A DNA stretch of 64,000 nt from Rhizophagus irregularis (Eukaryota; Glomeromycota; Glomeromycetes; Glomerales; Glomeraceae): the NCBI RefSeq assembly GCF_026210795.1, contig NC_089430.1, positions 4,526,001 through 4,590,000 of the forward strand, written 5' to 3'. The notes beneath the pieces were generated by a model. That model was not told the origin of the DNA. It did not search any database and saw nothing but the letters and a program-made list of their open reading frames with translations. Below, piece by piece: positions 56,736 through 64,000 of the stretch (positions within the stretch are counted from its first letter, which is position 1; the number at the start of each line of letters is the position of its first letter). A program made the translations under genes and the position numbers.

Positions 56736-59700
56736 TATTTATGATAGTAACTTTTATTATAGTTACAGGTACTTGACCTTATCTTATATTTGTATATTCA
56801 TACATTATAATGCATTTATTTATTTCATATACTGTACAGTATTATATAAATTAAATTAAATAAATATGAATTATTTTTATTTCTTTTAATTTGTATTTAC
56901 GAAATACCTTGGATCTTAAATTATTTTAAAAATTTAATATAAATGAATGTGCTTAACGTTCGGAAAATGAAAATGAGATTTTATTTTAGCAATCCGATCA
57001 AATAATCATAATTTACACTTATTTGTAATGTATAGTAAATGAAAATTTTCTTTCTTTCGTACATACAAGAATAATGCACTCGTGTGCATCTCGATGAAGA
57101 ATTAACATCGCTTTCACATCACCTCATCCTCATTTTCTTCTATCTTATCAGCAGATTTACATTTGTTGATATGAAACAGTTTAATAAGTATGGAAATTTT
57201 CATGTTAAACAAATTTAATGAAAAAAATAATTTATTAATACATTTCAAAGATGGAATGTGGATGTCGTTATTAGTGGATAATCTTCTTTATTTAGGGAGT
57301 TGTTTTTTGTCGTTTTCACCATATAAATAAAATTGATAAACTTTTTTTTTATTCTTTAACATGAACATTTTGTTAAGGTTGCAAGGAATTAGAAAATTGG
57401 AAAATATAAATTATATATCGTTACTGCTATATTAAACCTTAAAAAGAATTATTTTATATTGTATAGTATTCGACTAAAGCAAGTTTACTTGAAACAATTG
57501 CTTCAACATATAACGAATCTTGAAAATAATTTGAATGACTATTGATGATATGAATAAGGCGTCCTGACAATCTGCGACGAAATATTATCAGAGATCACAA
57601 ACTTTCATCATTCTTAATTTGTTTTATTAAAAATTCTTATTAATTGTATATATTTTTTCTTTACTTATTAATAATTTTTGTTGTTTAGTCTATTAGGATC
57701 GTATTTTTTATCAATAGCTAAATAATTAATATCAAATATATTTGCAATCATATAGACTACTATTTTAAAGCATGATCTTTGTCTCATTGATGCAATATCT
57801 ATTAGTATTATTCTACATAAAATTTTTAATACAATCGACAGGCCAGAACTATATTTCTTCCAGCTGAACAAAAGATTTTTTGCCCACAAGTTAAATCCAA
57901 GAATTTATTCTATATTTTTCTTCATTGTAATTTTTTGCTCTTTTAAAAAAATATGATTGGGTAATAAATTGCTGTTAAATTGTCGATGCCAAACATTTAT
58001 GTATTTTTTAAAATGTGCCAAAACAATTGGCTAGGTGGATTGCGCCAATGTTAATGTTGTACGAACAAAGAAATGAACATATCTACTGGTATTTGATTTT
58101 TTGATAGAAAATAAAATATCCAATCAGTAAGGGGATGGCCAGAAATGACTCATTTCCTAAGGGGGGAGCCGGGGAGCACGTCCGAAATGTGTGACAGGTT
58201 ACGCCGATAATGTGGCGCAACTGTCAATCACCTGCCTCCGTTGGTAATAATTCAACCTGCTGGCAATCCTAGTTTCGAATTACAATTCAAAATTGCGAAT
58301 ATACCATATTTAAAGTTGCTATACAAGATTATGCCGTAAGTTGTCAGGAATTAATTTTTGAAAATCACTTTTACTATCGGTCTCCCAGTAAATAGTTTTT
58401 GTATAAATTTGTCTCTAGATTGGCATAAATTTGGATTATTTTTTTGCATAAATTTGAGCTAATTTCAAGCCAATGAGCCCGTTTGGTATAAATTTATACA
58501 AAAACTATTATTGGGATCTGATATAATCAACTTACCTTTTACAAACAAGGGCCGAAAGTAGACTAGCAGAAATTAAACTAATAAAACTTAATCCCGGTCA
58601 GAATTAAGTTTTATCTATAGTGTGGAACCAGTCCTTTTAAAATAATGACAATAATGACTATTCATTTTCCAAAACAAATTGTGAAATAAAAATTAAGGAA
58701 AGAGAAATAATTAATTAAAGTCGCTACACCCTGAACATTACCATTATGTCACTTATGGCACAAAGTTACAATTTTATAACAATATGCCACAATTTTACAA
58801 CCTGCTACAACTATTATGGCAACCAACATTATACCAATTCACTTTATAGCTAAAAAATCTTGATATATAAAGAAAATTAATTATAAATTAATTTGCTTGC
58901 AGCGAGCACAATAATGATATGAGATTATGACGAAAAATTAAGGAGTGCCTATTTATTAGGAATAATACAAACAAGGCTAAATTGGGAGTTCTCTATCACC
59001 TGATTCAAAAATACGTTAAAACTTAAAACCCGTGCACAATTAATCATAATCTATTTAATTGTTTGTCTATTCAAGGAGTAAACTTATTTAATTACTCGCT
59101 TATTTTAATTGTGAAAATATATTTTTAATGAATGTCCAGCAATAGAAACATGAGCTATGATCCGATTTGCACAATATCATTTTCATGTAGCAATTAAGAT
59201 TACAGGGACAGAAATTTACAAAATAACAAATGATGTACACATTCAATAAAACGTTTTTTAAAATTCAATCAACCAAAGTACTCAGCAAACCATTCAGATA
59301 ATGTTACTACTTGGCCAACCAACTCTAAGGCTGAAGTTGGTAGAAAATTTTCAGCAGCTAATACATATGGGCGGATTTGATTCACGGGATAAAATTACTT
59401 TATTGCCTCATTGGTCCTTTTGTGTAATACTAAACTGATCAGCAAACACATGATTTCACATCAGGTGAGTTGCAGATCAAATTTTTTTTTTTTGAACTTG
59501 CCAATGTTAAAAAAAAAAATATTTTTTAAAAAAGCGTGTTTTAACCCATCCGACATAGTCACAACCCATCTAACTTAGGGTATGTCAGTTTGTGAGTTGT
59601 ATGAATATTTAGTGCTGGAGATTTTTTTTTATTCTTTTGGCTAGTTTTCTATTTCTTTTTTTTTGTTTTTACCTTTTAGATTAAAGAACTTTTTTAAAAA

Positions 59701-60399
59701 AAATATTGTTCTAAATTCTTCTTTTTTGCTTATATAGGTTCATTTGAGAAGACTTATTGTAGAGATATTTGAAAGTGAATTTTTGAAAAGAGTTTGGTTG
59801 GTTATCTTTATATTTCACTATTTTTTTTTCGTAAGTGGTAATGTTTTTTTTCTTATTATACTTTAAATTTAAGGTATTATAAATACTATAATAGATTAAA
59901 TTTATAATTTAAAATCAATTTTTAAGTTTTAACTTGTAGACTCATATACTACTTGTGTACTTTTTAAAATTATAAATTAAATTGAATGTAAAAAAACATT
60001 TTAGTGTTATCATATGATGTTACACTGATCTACATATCATAAATCTGGCCAAAATTATGTTAATTCCGGCTAAAATTAAAATCGATCAAAATTGTATTTT
60101 TTTCTAATCACACATCTTTATGGATATCGTGTAACGCATCCTTAACTTTGCTGTGCCTGCATAAGGCAAAAATTCAGCATATTTAGGTGATGAAACAAAT
60201 CCGCCGATATGACACCTGCAACCACCGGGAAGATCAATATAATAATTGAATAAAGAATAAATTTTTATTAAAGCCCATTCTCCAATATAAATCAACTATT
60301 TTTGCAATAGCTTGTTCAATTAACACAGCAAGATATGAATTTGCTTGATTTGATTCTTTAACGTCACTTGTTAATGATTTAATGATAAGAATAAGACAG
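56736..60399. other. Long intergenic region without supported genes
   Basis: 3.6 kb with no gene I can support. At 59270-59390 (plus) an exon-like frame reads PKYSANHSDNVTTWPTNS then KAEVGRKFSAANTYGRI before a stop: protein-like composition but unrecognised. At 58130-58280 there is a GC-richer patch with a hairpin. Near 60110-60290 (minus) a frame with LPGGCRCHIGGFVSSPKYAE is unrecognised. Confidence 0.45.
58192..58226. repeat. Hairpin in GC-richer patch
   Basis: TGACAGGTTACGCC pairs with GGCGCAACTGTCA around a short loop with small bulges. A related pair of motifs (GGCGTAACCCGTCAC and GTTGCGCC) occurs near 22208-22232. Confidence 0.5.
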
Positions 60400-61129
60400 T
60401 GTTACGATTTGTTTTTTTTCTATAGGATATATTAGGATATATTAGGTTGTATTAGTTTAGGTTATGTATCTTTAGTTTATTTTATTTTATTTTTATATAT
60501 TATTTAATTTATTTTTATGCGTATAGACGGAAAATAGGAGGCTTAGTGTCTTAGAGATGGCTGGGTGGCTAAGATCAAGGAGGCTTATTAAACAGGCAAA
60601 ATCGTGACGATCGGCGAATTTGGCCGGGAGAAAAAATTGGCCGGATGCTAAATTTGTCCGATAAGAAAATTCGTACCAGATTTCAGATGATAAATATACA
60701 GCTGATGGTGAAGGTTTTGGGAAGTAGAGTAGAGAGAAAATACTTGGTTTTATTTTCAAAAGATAAATAAAATACGATATTACTGCCTCTATCGGCTGTA
60801 ATATTTGTATATCTAAGTGTTAATTAACCCCGTTCCGATTTATTACAATTCGTTTATTTCTTCAAAATGTTCACTATCCTATATTGACTTTTGGTTACAT
60901 ATCGTTTTGTTATTATTTATACACAGTTTCACTCCGATTATAAACAGATTAATAAATACACGTTTTAATTACTTTATCGTTTATTTATCAATTGCTTATT
61001 ATTTGCACATACATTAACCGATTTGCTTTAACACCTGACATTTAACGTCATATTACCTTGCGATTACTAACTGATCCTTATTTATTTTTCTGTTACTACC
61101 TGACCGAACGTTAATAATCGGTGGTAACA
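60400..61129. mobile_element. Probable solo LTR, 730 bp
   Basis: It starts TGTTACGATTTG and ends GGTGGTAACA, i.e. TG...CA with short inverted ends TGTTAC/GTAACA. A 4-bp duplication ACAG flanks it (60396-60399, 61130-61133). It contains a GC-richer core (GTGACGATCGGCGAATTTGG) and AT-rich U3/U5-like parts, with AATAAA motifs near 60765. No second copy or internal retrotransposon region lies in the window, so a solo LTR is the simplest reading; Ty3/gypsy-type ends are typical of this form. Confidence 0.6.
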
Positions 61130-61936
61130 ACAGCTATAGTCAGAAAAATATTGAAAAGACGAAGAATCTATAGGTTAATTGTGTAAATCTCTGTTGCGAA
61201 TAAGTATAAACAAAAAGCAAACAAAACAAAACAAATCATACTCCTTTTTTACGATATTTCTTTCTATCATCTTAAACTCAATATAAGTTTTTTTTCTGCA
61301 TAGGTTCTAAGATTATCGCAAAACCTTTGATATTTTTCGGGCAAATCGTCATAAATCGTTGTAAATTTTCCGGAAGTCTTGCAGGTGTACCGTCTGTATT
61401 TTCGTTTTCAGGTGCTTTAATTATAACAGAAATGACAGTATATATTCTTATCTTCTGTCATGTTTGGAAGTGTAGATCTAGTTTATGCTGTATTTTAATG
61501 TTGTCAGTTTTTTTTTTATTAAAAGCGAAAAACATACATTCGATCTTACATTTGTCATTTATACTGGGTGAGTGACACATGACACCAAATTTTTTGTCTG
61601 ACGCTCACGTGACTAGTACATCTTTATAACGTCAACCTCTGATCCTTTCTTTAATAGTTTGTCTTTTTGTTCTTTTGTTCTTTTGTTCTTTTGTTGTCCT
61701 TATTCGTTTCTGGATGTACAGATTGTACAGTACAACTTTAATTTTCGTCAGCTATTGGAATTTGGAAATTTCGGTAACATTAATATCATATGATCTTCAG
61801 GTTGATCTTTAAAATTTTTTAATTTCTATTTCGCCCTTTTATATTGTAACTGCAATTTTTTAGTTCAATCTTCCCTAATTTTTACAATTCCGTAGTAATA
61901 AATATAATTATTCCATTAATCCAAAAGATTTTTTTA
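61130..61936. other. Intergenic, upstream of chimeric kinase
   Basis: No gene is supported. It contains a short TTTTGTTC repeat (about 61662-61695), then the presumed kinase promoter; no motif is singled out. Confidence 0.5.
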
Positions 61937-63973
61937 ATGGATAAAGAAAAGAGGACTAAATCATTATATATTAATAATGAAAAAAATTGGAAATGTAAAG
62001 AATGTAAATATACGTGTAACGCACTACATTATCAACGAAATTTCAAAAATTGGACTAGCGGTAATAATGTTATTGATAAATTTATTCAAGATATTCAAAT
62101 ATCAGCACATGGAAAAATAAAAGCATTTGAATGGATACCTTATAATAAATTTAATAATATTGAATATACTTTGAAAGAATTTGGAGAAGTATATAGAGCA
62201 ACTTGGACTAAAAATATGTTTATAATCCTAAAAACTCTAGAAAATCCAGATGATATTGCTTCAGAATTTATGAACGAGGTAAAATTAAAAAAAAAATTAT
62301 TATTTATGAAAATTTTGATTATAATTTTTTCCTAATATATTTATATTTTATATTTTGTATAGGCTACGATAAATCATAAATTTTATGGAATAACTCAAGA
62401 TCCAAAAAAGAAAAAATATATGTTCGTTTTAGATGATATATGCGAAAAATGTAATTATGTTTGTGAATCAATACATTTTCAACAAAATTTTAAAAATTGG
62501 ACAAGTGGTAATAATGATATCGATAAACTTATTCAAAGTTCTCAGTTATCAGCACATTCAACCTATGAAATAAGGAGTTCATTAGAATGGATACCTTATA
62601 ATAAATTTTTTAATATTGAATATATTGCAAAAGGAGGGTTTGATAGGGTATATAAAGCAAATCGGATTGACAGACATAAAAAAGATAAAAATATAATTGT
62701 GGCTTTGAAATTTTTAGATAACTCAAAAAATGTTACATTAAAGTTTATGAATGAGGTAATAATTAGTTCAATTTCTAAGGTTTGAAATATATTAAATATA
62801 TTATAATTTTATTTTAGTATTAACGCAATTTATTTTATATATAGATTACATTACATTATAAAGAAGGTGCAAATAACGGTTTTATTGTTGGATTTTATAG
62901 AATAACTCAAGAACCAAAAACGAAAAATTATGTAATGGTTTTGGAATATGCAAAGAATGGAAGTTTACGAAATTATTTAGATATAAATTATCATAAATTA
63001 AGTTGGAAGGATAAGATTTATCATATACTTAATATTGCATGTGGAGTTTTACATATTCATGAAAATGAATTAATTCATCGAGATTTACATATTGGTAATA
63101 TATTAATGACAGACTTTGATAAAATAACTGATATGGGATTATGTAAACCTGCAGATTACGATGCATCAAAAAATACAAAAAATAGTACATATGGTGTTTT
63201 ACCTTATATTGCTCCTGAAATTTTAAGAGGACAAAATTATACTAAAGCCTCTGATATTTATAGTTTTGGTATAATTATGTATGAAATGATTTCTGGTTTA
63301 CCTCCATACCGTGATGTAAGCCATGATGAAAATTTAGCAATAAAAATTTGCCAAGGGCTTAGACCGAAATTTAATATCAAAGTACCTCAATTAATTTTGC
63401 ATTTAATTAAAAGATGTCTAGATGCAAATCCGTTAAATCGACCTACAGCAAATGAAATTCAATCAATTATAGAAATATGGCGATATAAACCAAGTGATGA
63501 ACAAACGACAGAATTACAAAGACAAATTAAAGAAGCAGAAGAAATAAATAATAATTCATTAACGTGTAATGAGCCTACAACCCATTTAAGATTATCATAT
63601 GAAACACATTCAGAAGCTATTTACACTAGTAGATTACTTAATTTTAATAATCTTCCCGAACCAAAAAATTCTGACGATTATTATGAACATTACGATAATA
63701 TAACAAGCACGGAATATTCAGGTATTGTTAACTTTTTTTATTATAAAGACGAGTTATGAGAAAATAATTTAAAATTTAATTTTTTTAAACAGAATCCTTA
63801 CAAATCGATGTTTCTCAATCGAATATTATTGAAGACGGTAAATTTTTTAACTTGTATCTGTAATAATTGTTTTTTTATTTATGTTTAACATTTTTATTTC
63901 TATTTCTTATAATATTATAGACCAAAATATCAATTCTAATGACGAGGCACAGAATTTAGAACAAAAATCATAA
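61937..63973 (+). CDS. Chimeric TKL-type kinase with duplicated zinc-ribbon/N-lobe module
   Basis: Exons 61937-62278, 62363-62755, 62845-63721, 63793-63837 and 63921-63973 join in phase to give 1710 nt, 569 aa. Exon 1 has a partial ribbon (CKECKYTC), NFKNWTSGNN, a damaged glycine loop (TLKEFGEVYRATW, lacking the usual GG), lysine in IILKTL and the FMNE end. Exon 2 opens like a normal second exon (ATINHKFYGITQDPKKKKY, MFVLDD) but after 24 codons runs without a break into another kinase start: ICEKCNYVCESIHFQQN, linker, GGFDRVYKANR, VALKFL, FMNE. Exon 3 supplies the C-lobe (HRDLHIGN at about 323, ITDMGLCKPA, YIAPEILRGQNY) and tail YTSRLLNFNNLPEPK. So one protein carries two N-lobe modules and one C-lobe, as expected from deletion between tandem genes. 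Function unknown; the first N-lobe may be non-binding. Confidence 0.75.
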
Positions 63974-64000
63974 TTAATTAATATTTTATATTTAGTAGCG

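Noticed and set aside
57668-57889. 73-codon minus-strand frame with some hydrophobic character
   Set aside because: No recognisable motif, no splice context and average AT-rich composition.

Overview
The window is AT-rich (long A/T runs everywhere), intron-dense eukaryotic DNA with short GT-AG introns. It carries many related serine/threonine kinase genes (TKL/Sel1-associated type), a BTB/POZ fragment, a C2H2 zinc-finger protein, Cys-rich 3CxxC-like zinc-finger exons and an aldo/keto reductase relic. Recent small DNA transposons are abundant. This combination points to an arbuscular mycorrhizal fungus, most likely Rhizophagus (Glomeromycotina). That attribution is from recognition of the families, not from a database search. 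No bacterial features, rRNA, tRNA or CRISPR array were seen.

Layout. 1-22.2 kb: a tandem array on the minus strand whose unit is [two-hydrophobic-segment 'hairpin' protein gene -> ~0.95 kb spacer -> kinase gene]. Only one hairpin gene is intact (1141-3326, 7 exons, 528 aa deduced). One kinase is intact (18062-19627, 4 exons, 446 aa), one has a single-base frameshift (13849-15404) and one runs off the window (1-208). Three hairpin-gene copies are decayed, two of them carrying MITE insertions. Between units lie an intact C2H2 gene (5283-7083) with an 18-bp hexapeptide-coding repeat and a kinase pseudogene that has lost its catalytic domain (10069-10598).

22.8-28.7 kb: a ~33-copy 60-bp satellite, a TGACAT microsatellite, a polypurine tract and a hAT-type element (26311-27172). 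28.8-30.5 kb: Cys-rich zinc-finger exons on the minus strand, one of which (190 codons) has no ATG. 31-33 kb: a dispersed repeat (second copy at 44.07 kb) interrupted by an 844-bp, GC-richer insertion.

34029-38795: a 4.77-kb foldback-like element with ~1.5-kb inverted arms, TA target duplication and repeat-filled interior. It sits exactly in the TAG stop codon of an aldo/keto reductase relic (38711-40738), which itself carries an internal inversion. One arm is split by a 295-bp MITE.

41.6-55.1 kb: more kinases. 41661-43615 and 53419-55078 are intact, 49796-51915 is frameshifted once and 45259-46852 is broken three times. Two further hAT-type elements with perfect 8-bp target duplications (47309-48026, 51990-52376) and a BTB/POZ pseudogene (48657-49100) lie among them. 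56.2 kb: a kinase-tail fragment. 60400-61129: a probable solo LTR. 61937-63973: an in-frame chimeric kinase with two zinc-ribbon/N-lobe modules followed by one C-lobe.

The intact kinases share one plan: Cys4 zinc ribbon, a conserved linker (NWTSGN..IDKFIQ), an N-lobe, an intron right after the conserved FINE/FMNE residues, a C-lobe with HRDLHxGN and a D-M/L-G in place of DFG, then a conserved tail (YTSRLLNFNNLPEPKNSDD or a relative) and tiny terminal exons. The window is best read as a birth-and-death kinase cluster driven by tandem duplication and transposition. The kinase/hairpin-protein pairing is the least explained and most interesting biological theme.
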